Counted from the stretch's first letter, positions 45,646 to 55,460 are shown. The stretch: 64,000 bases of DNA from Flectonema sp. DT1601 (GCA_964019425.1 OZ025780.1:1506001-1570000), one strand, 5' to 3'. Notes: generated by a model from the sequence alone, not told the origin. Numbers and translations: made by a program.

Positions 45646-47577
45646 TTATGAGCTATCTGAGCCACATGAAGTGATATCATCATCATCATCATCATAGCTA
45701 GTGCTGATGGAAGACTTCTCATACTCGGAAGAAGTGCTGTCTGACTCCTCAGTAGTGCTATCTGACCCCTCGGAGGTACTACTTGGCGGGTGAGATGTGA
45801 CTATTTTATATCCAACAGATCCCTGTATTTGCTCACAAAGATCGTAGTCACCTGTGATGCAGAGGGTACAAAAGCATGAAACGGCGCGATATCCCATTGT
45901 AAAGTCTTGTACTTCATTTTGATAACCCCTCACTAGTGAGCGGAAGGAGAAGAAGTTACTACGGATACCGGTCAAGATTATCTCTCCGTGTCTAGGGGAT
46001 ATGTCGGTAATGTCAGGTAGGAAATTAAATACTCGCTCCGAGATGGGTTTGGAGGAATCAGTGATAGTCATCTTAGTGCGGGCAACTTCAAAAAGAGATT
46101 TCGCATCACTTATTTCACCTGTCAAATTGTAGCGATGTACAGAGCGACCAATGTCAAGAGCAAACCTCTTCAATTGGTAGCCCTCAGAATCCCATGGTCC
46201 CTTACCATGTCCTGTAGGAAAGCAGTCCCATGTTACATCTATATCTATTGCTGCCATCCAGCCAAGCATGTATTTAACTTTGAAGTGATTTCCTCCATCG
46301 CTAAAAATGTGGAAGTGAGCAAAATCATCCTGCAGCGTATCCAGCAAGTGTGACAGAGCCTTGCAGACAGCTGGAAAAGTCTGAGTGAGATTGTTTGATA
46401 TATAATAGTGGGTAGTGTATTGAATTATCCAACCAGGGTGCTTTTCAGTTGAAATCTTTTTTCCAACAAGGAATACCAGAATTGAGCTCTTCTTCTTCTG
46501 ATAGTTGTCCTGCTGAAGTTGCTCAATTGGGCTGTGGACAAACTTCGCAGAGTAATCGACGAAGATGACGCAGTGCCCTGCAGGTAGGTTCTCTAGGAGC
46601 TGTCTACGGGCAGTATCGCAGCATTTGTTGGCATACTGATGTTTGGTGAATACAAGTACTTCCTTCTTGAAAGCGAGCAAGAAGTTACAAAGGGGAAGTG
46701 TTTTCTCAACTGACTTGAGCAACTTGACAGCACCCTCCGTAACATTTTGAAAATCTAAGAATGTCACCTCTTCACGCAAGTCCGCAGCAGATAGATTGTT
46801 GGGAAACAGGGTTTCCAACTTATTGCATGTCTTGCATATACCGAAAGCACACAAGTAGGATTCCTGACATAATACGAATTCTGTCAGTTGCTTCAAGCCT
46901 TTCAACTTTGGAATGCCGTTGAGTCTGATCTTCTGATGAGCCTGAAGCTTCCTGTAGCATGCGAGATGCCACCTACAGTGGCAACGAGTTGAGCTTGGTA
47001 TCCTACAAATATTCCGTGGTCTCAATGACATGAAATATGAGTGGGATACCTCACCGCGATATTTGCAGTACTCACTCCAAGCATGTTGATACGGGTGTCT
47101 GCACCACCTCCTAAAGACTTTAATACTTTCCCCGTCTCTTATTATCCAGCGTTCTTTGCGTGACTCGTCTGGTTCTGATGCTTCGGATATCCACCATTCG
47201 GTGATATTCTGAGCGAGGCTCCGGTTTCCTGATTTCCACGATGGTGTAGTTGGTGACAGTATTCGATGTAGCTGACTTCGGATTTTATTTAATCGAAACA
47301 GTCTTTCAATATCACTCTTACTGTGGCGTTCTAACATTGCTTCGAGAATGGGTAACCTGTTGCTAGCAGGCAGATCATTGATACTGCTGATGAGTGAGTC
47401 TTGCAGTTCTTCCATAGTCAGGGAAGTGTGATTGCAAGTTTGCTGCTTAACCCTTTTTACTGGTGTTGATGGAGAGTCCCTTGCACTTTGTGGCATTTCG
47501 CAAGTGCGAATAACATGAAGTGCAAATACAGTTTTCAGGGGCATACATAGGTACACCCAGAATAACCCGACCATCAT
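45646..47577 (-). CDS. DDE-type transposase, catalytic part
   Basis: 643 codons in the open frame; the first 30 or so (overlapping the upstream frame) are probably not used. Candidate catalytic residues: Asp in VIFVDYSAKF (about residue 339), Asp in HIFSDGGNHFK (about 424), and the block HGKGPWDSEGYQLKR (about 457). The DG..FK and HGKG..D patterns are found in a widespread animal/protist transposase family I associate with IS3EU-type elements. A Cys/His cluster (CRWHLACYRK, CAFGICKTCNK) precedes the core. The C-terminus is rich in Ser/Thr and Asp. Stop TAA. It catalyses excision and insertion of the element. Confidence 0.7.
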   Translation of the reverse strand: MMVGLFWVYLCMPLKTVFALHVIRTCEMPQSARDSPSTPVKRVKQQTCNHTSLTMEELQDSLISSINDLPASNRLPILEAMLERHSKSDIERLFRLNKIRSQLHRILSPTTPSWKSGNRSLAQNITEWWISEASEPDESRKERWIIRDGESIKVFRRWCRHPYQHAWSEYCKYRGEVSHSYFMSLRPRNICRIPSSTRCHCRWHLACYRKLQAHQKIRLNGIPKLKGLKQLTEFVLCQESYLCAFGICKTCNKLETLFPNNLSAADLREEVTFLDFQNVTEGAVKLLKSVEKTLPLCNFLLAFKKEVLVFTKHQYANKCCDTARRQLLENLPAGHCVIFVDYSAKFVHSPIEQLQQDNYQKKKSSILVFLVGKKISTEKHPGWIIQYTTHYYISNNLTQTFPAVCKALSHLLDTLQDDFAHFHIFSDGGNHFKVKYMLGWMAAIDIDVTWDCFPTGHGKGPWDSEGYQLKRFALDIGRSVHRYNLTGEISDAKSLFEVARTKMTITDSSKPISERVFNFLPDITDISPRHGEIILTGIRSNFFSFRSLVRGYQNEVQDFTMGYRAVSCFCTLCITGDYDLCEQIQGSVGYKIVTSHPPSSTSEGSDSTTEESDSTSSEYEKSSISTSYDDDDDDITSCGSDSS

Positions 47578-47839
47578 CCGAAACAGGGCGTAGCGACTTA
47601 ACGCGTCTTGTCTTCCGAGTCTGCCGTTTGCAATCGTAATTCAACGATGCACAATCTCTGCTGTTGACATCCCTTCTAAAACCCCAGGTCATTCCTATCT
47701 CTTTCACACATGGATTGCAGACACATGACTCAGAAGTAACATTCTCAGCACGTTGAATCAATGTTTTGACAACTACTTCAGGGAAGCTTCCAACAAGTGG
47801 GCCATTATCACCACCACAGATGCAACATTTTCCTGACAT
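47447..47839 (-). CDS. DDE-type transposase, N-terminal Cys-rich domain
   Basis: ATG at 47839 near the element's inner end. CxxC pairs KCCICGG, CVCNPC and CICTSCY suggest a zinc-binding DNA-recognition domain. The frame ends at NTSKKG; the following region in the other frame (RDSPSTPVKRVKQQTC) leads into the catalytic part, so either one frameshift or a short intron joins them near 47460-47510. Homologous in order and spacing to the domain at 13120-13954. Confidence 0.65.
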   Translation of the reverse strand: MSGKCCICGGDNGPLVGSFPEVVVKTLIQRAENVTSESCVCNPCVKEIGMTWGFRRDVNSRDCASLNYDCKRQTRKTRRVKSLRPVSDDGRVILGVPMYAPENCICTSCYSHLRNATKCKGLSINTSKKG

Positions 47840-48212
47840 AATTGCTACTAAGAAGAACTGGGTCGATTAGTAAGTAAAAAATGCAACTCTCTTGAGGGTG
47901 GGGAAAAAAAAAAAAAAAAGGTAAAAAAAAAAAATTAGGGGTGTTTTTTACTCAGATTTTCTCGATCTTTCCATTCCAGGTCTGGGATTAATATTTATCA
48001 TTGAGTAGTACCAAGGAAATCTTGTAAAGAGACGTTTATCTCTTTTTAGCAGCACTTACCATGTTTAAAAGTATATCCCTATGCTTAATTTTACAGATCG
48101 CACCCTCCCCGATTTCAAAAAATAAAAAATCGAGCAAAAGTAACATATCGTGTACCCTTGCTCAGGCGGTGAGAAAATGGTGTTTTTTGTACGCAAAAAA
48201 AAGGAATGACTG

Positions 48213-48269
48213 ATATATTTTTTTTTTTTTTTTTTCATGTTTGATTATTTCCTCTTCATTTTTTTTTTC

Positions 48270-48302
<33 letters not shown>

Positions 48303-48493
48303 TTCTCTGCCTCTCTCTTAATTCTGTTCGTTTCTTTGAAACGAAAATTCATTTGAATATTATTCCTTGGTCAGCAACCATCATTGTCGCCCTTTGGGCC
48401 TGTTAAAAAAAATAAAAATAAAAAGAAAGTTTACATCGGGAATAGGGCAGGAGCCAAAAGCTCCCAGTCCGTTACTTCCCACTTTATCGAAAT
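48213..48493 (+). mobile_element. LINE tail terminus, continued after the transposon
   Basis: From the (AT)n tract through the TTTGAAACGAAA hairpin and the CAAAA stem-loop to CTTTATCGAAATT (48493). GATAAAG subfamily. Minus-oriented array sequence follows at once. Confidence 0.8.
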
Positions 48494-48513
48494 TTTTTTT
48501 TTTATTTATTTTT

Positions 48514-49424
48514 GGGAAAACCCCTAATTCCACAAAAATAGTTTGCGAAATCGCCAACTCATCACAAAAATTTTAACCGCTCGAAACAACCCAACATGAC
48601 GGGAAGATTTTCAGAATTTTCGAAGCTCCGGTGGTTTATTGGTTATGACCGCCGAATCATGACACGGAGGTCTCGGGTTCGAACCCCGTGACATCCTTTT
48701 TTCTCTTTTTCGTAATGACGGAAAATGTGACCAAAACATAGTCAAAGGGCGGATTCATCACCCACTGGTCGAGTTGAGACATCTTCCCGTTGCAATAAAT
48801 CACCAAGACCCTCCCGTGTGATCGATCACTTTAAAATGTTACTGTGCAGTTCACCAGTGAGACTAAGACCTCCAACCAAAATTCACCAGACTTCAAGCAG
48901 CATTCCAAATTAGGTAATTTTTGTCAGACACATTCGAACCATCGAGAACAGAAATTCTCACGTTAGTAAAAGCTTGACCTTTAGAAATGTGGCATAACGA
49001 TCCTCATCATCGATTTAGGTTCGTGACTTAGAAGCCTTCGTCAATGTGGCCCTCCTCCCAGCCAAACTCCCCACCTGACTGGTGCTCCAAACGAGGGGTC
49101 GAGCCGAAGCCCGTTTGTCGCTGGAATCGGAAAAGCTACGAGTTTCGAAATCCGAAAGGACCCTAACCTCCGAAGAGGCAGCTGCCGTTCCCCCATCATT
49201 GGATAAGTAAAGCGACGATAAGAGTAGTGGTATTTCATTGTTGGTAAACCTCCCACCTATAACTACACCCCCTATGTCACTGCACAAAGTCAGACTAGAG
49301 TCAAACTCAACAGGGTCTTCTTTCCCCGCTGACAGTTTCAAGTCCGTTCCCTTGACTGCTGTTCGCCAGATAGTAGGGACAGAAGAAATCTCATTAGTCC
49401 ATTCATGCGCGTCTTTAATTAGAA

Positions 49425-49456
<32 letters not shown>

Positions 49457-49740
49457 CAGTTGCAAATTTGTTTTTTCAGGTTGGACTTTGTACGGAACAG
49501 GCGGGCTTTTATTAGCGGCTCCCCCCCCTTGGGGGGGGTTGGGGGAGGGGGGGCTTGCGTCCCGCCAAGAATTTGGCGGACGCAAGCCACCCTTGCACTC
49601 TTCCCAGCTTGGTAGGCTAAAAAACAAAAAACCCGCCGCAAGCCAAATTTTTGGGTCAAGTTCGAGTCCTGGTGGACAACTTTTTTTTGTAGGGAGTTGG
49701 CGATTTCGCAAACTATTTTTGTTGAATTAGAGGTTTTCCC
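48514..49740. mobile_element. MULE-like non-autonomous transposon, 47-bp inverted ends, 9-bp target duplication
   Basis: Left end GGGAAAACCCCTAATTCC and the inverted right end agree over about 47 bp with two or three mismatches. Both flanks carry TTTATTTTT (48505-48513 and 49741-49749), and removal restores the array linker. Long inverted ends starting GGG and a 9-bp duplication fit Mutator-like elements, though the flank is low complexity. The interior has two tRNA-like B boxes, a GC-rich hairpin (CTTGCGTCCCGCCA near 49554 with its complement) and a 139-codon minus-strand open frame (49434-49015) of unknown meaning; no transposase. Confidence 0.8.
48625..48696 (+). tRNA. tRNA-like sequence (pseudo-tRNA or polymerase III promoter)
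   Basis: An A box-like segment TGGTTTATTGGTTATG (48632) and a perfect B box GGTTCGAACCC (48676-48686) are spaced as in a tRNA gene and followed by a T6 terminator at 48697. D-arm and T-arm can form, an anticodon-like CCG/CGG stem is present, but the acceptor ends do not pair, so a functional tRNA is unlikely. A second B box-like site, AGTTCGAGTCC (49659), also followed by a T-run, lies near the other end of the element. Confidence 0.5.
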
Positions 49741-51216
49741 TTTATTTTTTAAAGAAAAAAAACGGAAAATAGAAATTAGTCGACAAAGTCGAACGATAAA
49801 AAAAAACAATGATAACATTGTTTATTCTTTTTTTTTTTTTTTTTATATTCTTTTTATTAATTTTTTAAAAAAAAAAAAAAAAACAATCAGTTTAGCGTCT
49901 TGACCAGGACGGAAAACTGGAAGAAATCGACATAGTCGATCGATAAAAAAAACAATGATAACATTGTTTCATCTTTTATATTTTTTAATTTTTTTTTATA
50001 TTTGAAGAAAAGAAAGAAGAAAAAAAAAAAAAAAAAAAAAAAAACAAGCGGAATTGATCATAATGGGTGGCAGGGGTTGATATAACTTCATTTGAAAATT
50101 CTTCTTTTTTAATTTCTTTTTTTTTGAAATTTTTTTTTTATTTAACAGGAGTTAAGATCACTTACATGAGTTAACACAACACAGATACGAGAGTAGCAAA
50201 ATGAGGTAACACTACCAATTCAACAAAAAAATAATCAGGATCGGACACAAGGAGGAGAGTTCATTCTACCTCTCACTGTCCTTGCTGGTATCTTAAGTGT
50301 CTTGGTATCTCTTGTGTGTCGGTATCTCGGAAGTGCTGGTATCTCGTATGTGCGTTGGTATCTCTTGCGTGTTGGTATCTCTTGCACATAATAAAAAAAA
50401 ATATTGAGTTAACATGATCAGTTTTATTTATCATCAGAGACAGACCGGAACTATTTGAAAATAAAATGTAGATGGGAAACAGTGAAAATTAAAATGAATG
50501 ATAAAATTAAATGAGATTTATGACATAACAGACCAGATAGAGAGTAATAAAGGGAAAAGGAAAACGGAAAGGGTTCATTCACTTAGTTAAAGTTAAGACC
50601 GATTAGTCAGTTTAAGGTCTTGACTAGGACCAACAAAAAAAAAAAAAAATATAAATAAATAAATAAATAACGATCAAGCTGAGCTGATCTTGTTTTTATT
50701 AAAATAAGGGGAGCGGGAGGGATGGAAGGAATAAAGGAAAAAAAAAGAAAAGGTCGATCAATTGGATCTGGTCGTCGAGAAGAAGAAGACAATTATTTTA
50801 AAGGTCGATCGGCATAGCCGATCGTTGAGAAAAATAACCAGATATAAATACAATCAGTTTAAATAAAAAAAAAAAAAATAAATAAATAAATAAAAAAAGT
50901 TTAACGATCAAGCTGAGCTGATCTTGTTTTTATTAAAATAAGGGGAGCGGGAGGGATGGAAGGAATAAAGGAAAAAAAAAGAAAAGGTCGATCAATTGGA
51001 TCTGATCGTCGAGAAGAAGAAAACAATTATTTTTAAAAAAAATGATCGGTATAGCCGATCGTTGAGAAAAGAACAGATATAAATACAATCGGTTTTGGTG
51101 ATCGACGTGTGGAGCGATCACTTGACAAGAAGGAAAAAAGAAAGGACCGATTAATTGGGGCTTTGGTTGTATTCCCAAGGCATGTTTTTTTTTTTTTTTT
51201 TTTTATTATTCATTTA

Positions 51217-51251
<35 letters not shown>

Positions 51252-51562
51252 TAATCACATTTTGTTCAAAAATATTTCATATTAGAGTAAAAGAAAAAGA
51301 AAAAAAGAAATAAGAGAAAAAAAAAAAAAAACCATTGCTGGCCCCCTCACCACTCATAGAGGATGAGGAGGCCAGTAAGGCGTCACTCAAATCTATGCCA
51401 AGCCTTGGGAACTTGGATTGGGGTTTAGACCATTTACAATTAACAGTTGACAATTAATCTGATTAACGTTATGATCTGACGGACATAAACATATCGACAA
51501 AATATTACAAATAAATAAATACTAATAGAAACTAGAACTTAGCAATCGTCATCTAAAAAAAG
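49741..51562 (-). mobile_element. LINE tail copy (minus orientation), right part of the large insertion
   Basis: Array units (to about 49960), GAGATACC repeats (50285-50395), the two hairpin segments (50640-51085), and then the segment shared with 3575-4005, ending at CATCTAAAAAAAG (51562). Very similar to 30840-32071 over more than 1 kb. Unit B resumes at 51563. Confidence 0.78.
51098..51562 (-). repeat. Inverted copy of the 3' end of the coiled-coil gene
   Basis: Reverse complement of about 3575-4005: stop codon, final codons and 3' UTR of the reading frame at 2908-3594, leading without a break into LINE 3' UTR sequence. It forms the truncated 5' end of the minus-oriented element copy. Confidence 0.78.
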
Positions 51563-52011
51563 TGGTAGTCTGTTGATCCTGAGTGATCCCAGCTACAGTT
51601 TTGTTTTTCTTTCTTTTTTTTAGAAGAAGATCAGGACATCCAAGCACTGCTGGATAGTTGCTGAATGCAGGGCCTGCCTGTGGCATTATAATAACAGGCT
51701 AAGTCATTTGTAGTTCATAGTTTACCTTAGATTTTATAACTTCACATAGGTACTATGAACGATGAGAGATCCAGTGGGATCACTCAGGGTCTAGTAGAGA
51801 CCACCAATGTTGTGCGTTGATAGGCAAGGTGATCAACCTTGACATTCTTTCTTTTTCTCTCCTGTTGTGACAAACACAAAATACACGCACAGCTTACAGT
51901 GTGTTCTTTGTGTATGTTTTCTTCAGGTGTGAGTAGTTTTTTTGTTCTTGCTCTTCAGGGAGGGCCTTAGCCAAAAGCTAACAGTCCAAATCTCACCTGG
52001 AAATTCAACTC
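51563..52011 (+). repeat. Unit B copy 2, right half
   Basis: Starts TGGTAGTCTGTTGATCC and ends GGAAATTCAACTC, completing the half at 11392-11774 with only a 2-bp overlap (TG). Contains the CAAAA stem-loop near 51956-52000. Confidence 0.8.
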
Positions 52012-53227
52012 TGTGGAGCTTGTCGTTTTTGAAAACTTTGTGTGGAGCTTGTCGTTTTTGAAAACTTTGTAAGTGGAGCTGGTGGTTTTTAAAAACTTTG
52101 CGAGCGGAGCTTGTCGTTTTTGAAAAAATTGTGTGTGGAGCTTGTCGTTTGTGAAACCTTTGTAAGTGGAGCTGGTGGTTTTTAAAAACTTTGCGAGCGG
52201 AGCTTGTCGTTTTTTAAAAAAATTGTGTGTGGAGCTTGTCGTTTGTGAAACCTTTGTAAGTGGAGCTGGTGGTTTTTAAAAACTTTGCGAGCGGAGCTTG
52301 TCGTTTTTTAAAAAAATTGTGTGTGGAGCTTGTCGTCTGTGAAAACTTTGTAAGTGGAGCTGGTGGTTTTTAAAAACTTTGCGAGCGGAGCTTGTCGTTT
52401 TTAAAAAAATTGTGTGTGGAGCTTGTCGTTTGTGAAACCTTTGTAAGTGGAGCTGGTGGTTTTTGAAAACTTTGTGTGTGGAGCTTGTTGTTTTTGAAAA
52501 CTTTGTGTGTAGAGCTTGTCGTTTTTTTACAGTTTTTGTGGAGCTTGTCGTTTTTTACAACTTGGTGTGGAGCTGGTGGTTTTTGAAAACTTTGTGTGTG
52601 GAGCTTGTCGTTTGTGAAAACTTTGTGTGCGGTGCTTGTCATTTTTGAAAACTTTGCGAGCGGAGCTTGTCGTTTTTAAAAAAATTGTGTGTGGAGCTTG
52701 TCGTTTGTGAAACCTTTGTAAGTGGAGCTGGTGGTTTTTGAAAACTTTGTGTGTGGAGCTTGTTGTTTTTGAAAACTTTGTGTGTAGAGCTTGTCGTTTT
52801 TTTACAGTTTTTGTGGAGCTTGTCGTTTTTTACAACTTGGTGTGGAGCTGGTGGTTTTTGAAAACTTTGTGTGTGGAGCTTGTCGTTTGTGAAAACTTTG
52901 TGTGCGGTGCTTGTCATTTTTGAAAACTTTGCGAGAGGATCTGGTGGTTTTTGAAAACTTTGTGTGTGGAGCTTGTCGTTTGTGAAAACTTTGTGTGTGG
53001 AGCTTGTCGTTTGTGAAAACTTTGTGTGCGGTGCTTGTCATTTTTGAAAACTTTGCGAGTGGATCTGGTGGTTTTTGAAAACTTTGTGTGTGGAGCTTGT
53101 CGTTTGTGAAAACTTTGTGTGCGGTGCTTGTCATTTTTGAAAACTTTGCGAGAGGATCTGGTGGTTTTTGAAAACTTTGTGTGTGGAGCTTGTCGTTTGT
53201 GAAAACTTTGTAAGTGGAGCTTGTTGT
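52012..53227. repeat. 31-bp minisatellite, block 3
   Basis: About 38 units, with a 275-bp higher-order duplication (52370-52645 repeated at 52645-52920) visible as identical variant strings. It ends at an inverted unit B. Confidence 0.9.
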
Positions 53228-54588
53228 TTTTGAAATTGAATTGAATTACCAGGTGAGATTTGGACTGTTAGCTTTTGGCTGAGGCCCTCCCTGAAGAGCA
53301 AGAACAAAAAAACTATTAACACCTGAAGAAAACATACACAAAGAACACACTGTAAGCTGTGTGTATTTTGTGTTTGTCACAACAGGAGAGAAAAGAATGA
53401 ATGTCAAGGTTGGTCACCTTGCCTATCAACGCACAACATTGGTGACCCTGAGTGATCCCACTGGATCTCTCATCGTTCATAGTACCTATGTGAAGTTATA
53501 AAATCAAAGGTAAACTATGAACTACAAATGACTTAGCCTGTTATTATAATACCACAGGCAGGCCCTGCATTCAGCAACTATCCAGCAGTGCTTGGATGTC
53601 CTGATCTTCTTCTTAAAAAAAAAGAAAGAAAAACAAAACTGTAGCTGGGATTACTCAGGATCAACAGACTACCAATGCTACCTGTTGTACTTGCTCACTA
53701 TGGGAGGTGATGCCAAACACCCAGAAGTACTCAACTGCTTTCCTTCTTGCTGCCCAGGAGTTTCTGACCAGAACTAATAGAAAATAAAAAGCAGATGGGA
53801 AACAATAAAAAGTAAAATGGATATACTGTAAAGGGAAATATTCTTGTGGGGAAAAACCCGCGAGTTTTTTTTATTTTTTCTAAATCCGCGATAAATTTTC
53901 CCCGCGAGAGTATTTCCCTGCCAGCATACATTTTTATACAGCCATTTTTTTAGTTCCTTTCTTTGAAGAAAATACATGTGTTACAAAGGAAAGTTACGGC
54001 AAAAATTATTTTCATTATGCAGCATGGTTGTTTTTAGATGTTTGCTGGAAAATAATTCTTTTTTCCAGCTTGCACTTGATGATTCCTCACATTCTTGTGT
54101 CTTTTGCAAAAATCCTCTGTGGCAGGGAAATATTCTTGTGGGGAAAAACCTGCGAGTTTGAAAAAAAATCCCCAAATCCGCGAGAATATTTCCCCGCGGG
54201 AATATTTCCCCGCAAGAATATTTCCCCGCGAGAATATTTCCCTTTACAGTAACTGAAGTTAAACAAGACAAATGAAGTAACAGACCAGAACAGAAAGAGA
54301 ATAAAAAGAAAAGATATAGGCAAGGGTGATTGTAATAGAAGATTACAAATAAAAAAATGCAAGTATCAACACATGATCAAGATACACCAGCAGCTAACAA
54401 ACAACATAAAATTGAAGATCAGTTGCCAGAGTATTTCAACCATGGTAGAATACTCGCCCCTCTGGCAGATACCCCAGACTTGTCCTTTAATTTAGTTGGA
54501 CACCATGGCTTACAACCCCTCCAGAGGGAAGCACCATTATGACTTCTATTTTTTTTCTTCAAGAAAATCATAAGGTGGGAACAAAGAT
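53228..54588 (-). repeat. Unit B, inverted and 5'-truncated, with nested MITE
   Basis: Reverse complement of unit B from its 3' end (near 53240) to CTTTGTTCCCACCTTA, interrupted at 53826-54249. Somewhat diverged from the other copies. Confidence 0.8.
53826..54249. mobile_element. Second MITE with CTGTAAAGGGAAATATTC ends
   Basis: 424 bp, flanked by TA (53824-53825 and 54250-54251). Removing it restores the unit B sequence GTAAAATG..ATAACTGAAG. The central segment is shared, inverted, with 33300-33530. Confidence 0.85.
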
Positions 54589-54935
54589 GAAAGACGACAA
54601 GGAAATTGGCTGCTGTTGATTTGACTTTGATTACTGCCAGTGGTTTGGAGTCGTTGATGGGCAGGCTAATGCATGCATCGGCAGTGTCTGGAATATCTAG
54701 TAGGTTTTGGTTTACTCTGAAGTTTATTAGAAGAGTATACCTGGTAGGTTTTGGTTTACTCTGAAGTTTATTAGAAGAGTAGTAAACAAGATTAATAGAG
54801 GTCTCCTTGGTCTTGATGAGACAGTTCTTGTCCCCCGTTCTATTCGATTGGAATTATCTCGTTGGCTATCTGATGCAGTAGGGATCAGGATTATTAAGAA
54901 GTTGGCATCGCCAGATTTTATTAACTTCACATAGC
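54589..54935 (+). mobile_element. Decayed retroelement RT fragment (LTR/DIRS-type possible)
   Basis: A short stretch of translation (KLAAVDLTLITASGLESLMG and nearby) resembles the RT-to-RNase H connection of LTR/DIRS-like elements. It is a broken remnant; only the C-terminal side is present. It leads directly into the tail at 54936. Family uncertain. Confidence 0.35.
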
Positions 54936-55460
54936 GAGGCTAGCTCGTGAAGGGATCCAGTTGGATCAAAGGTTTTCTCCCCCCACTCTATTTATCGTCA
55001 TTGGTGCGCGTCTTCAAACAGCAAGGCCAACACTGACGGAAGTTTACTTCTCTTCCCAGGGTTGAACCCTATCTGGGGTATAAAAACAAACAAAACACAG
55101 TGCAGACAAACACCCGCCGGACATCTGCAGAGCAGTGACCGATGTCGATGTCTTCGTTGTTGGACTTCCTGGTGTTTATGTTTTTGTCTTCAACAACAGA
55201 ACAACACCAATTAACAACTTAAATCAGGTTTGTCTCATTGCCCGTTCTTTCTTGTTTCCCTTTGCCGCCGGAAGAACGAAGGTCGACGGAGGTCCGAAGC
55301 ATTGCTTGCGATGATGTTCCGGTATGCGTTGTGTCTCTGTTATTTGTTTGTTTGAACCCCTTGCTTCATCTTTGAGTTTAGAAGTCTTCGTCCTGTTTGT
55401 TGGGAAGGGCCTGAACCAAAAGTTCACTGCCCCTATTCCTCTCCCAATTTTTTTATTCAG
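54936..55460 (+). repeat. Retroelement 3' tail related to unit B
   Basis: TTAACTTCACATAGCG, GATCCAGTTGGATC and CATTGGTGCGCG correspond in order to AACTTCACACAGGG, GATCCAGTGGGATC and CCAATGTTGTGCG of unit B (20593-20680). It ends with a version of the conserved stem-loop. It is therefore a divergent relative of B attached to an RT fragment. Confidence 0.55.
55400..55447 (+). ncRNA. 3'-terminal stem-loop, third family
   Basis: Outer stem TTGGGA/TCCCAA (six pairs), middle stem GGGC/GCCC, inner stem GAAC/GTTC, loop CAAAA. Every stem differs in sequence from the LINE and unit B versions but keeps pairing. Confidence 0.7.

Larger units (their letters stand above)
45223..48212 (-). mobile_element. 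Near-complete DNA transposon (2.99 kb) encoding a DDE-type transposase
   Basis: Inverted ends CAGTCATTCCTTTTTTTTGC and complement, flanked by (AT)n. Including the neighbouring bases the termini read TAT...ATA, which would agree with the TAY/RTA ends I recall for IS3EU elements; this is tentative. It is the likely autonomous partner of the deleted copy at 12065. All three family members in the window sit in the same (AT)n tract of a LINE tail. Confidence 0.85.
15939..48493 (+). mobile_element. Full-length I/Ingi-type LINE copy with nested self-family insertions
   Basis: Coding segments of one plus-strand LINE occur in the correct order: ORF1 (16002-16267, 17159-18609), ORF2 endonuclease (18610-19660), reverse transcriptase (26609-27111, 32072-33097), RNase H and zinc knuckle (33905-35480), then a 3' UTR that is itself full of array and tail copies. 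Each interruption starts or ends with the family's AATTTCG terminus. RNase H places it in the I group (I, Ingi, LOA, Tad, R1 relatives). Which of the 3' termini at 38247, 43545 or 48493 belongs to this copy is uncertain; 48493 fits because minus-oriented array continues on both outer sides. Confidence 0.65.

Noticed and set aside
49015-49434. 139-codon minus-strand frame inside the MULE-like element as captured gene
   Set aside because: No recognised domain, and overlapping frames on both strands are similarly open; too weak to call a gene.
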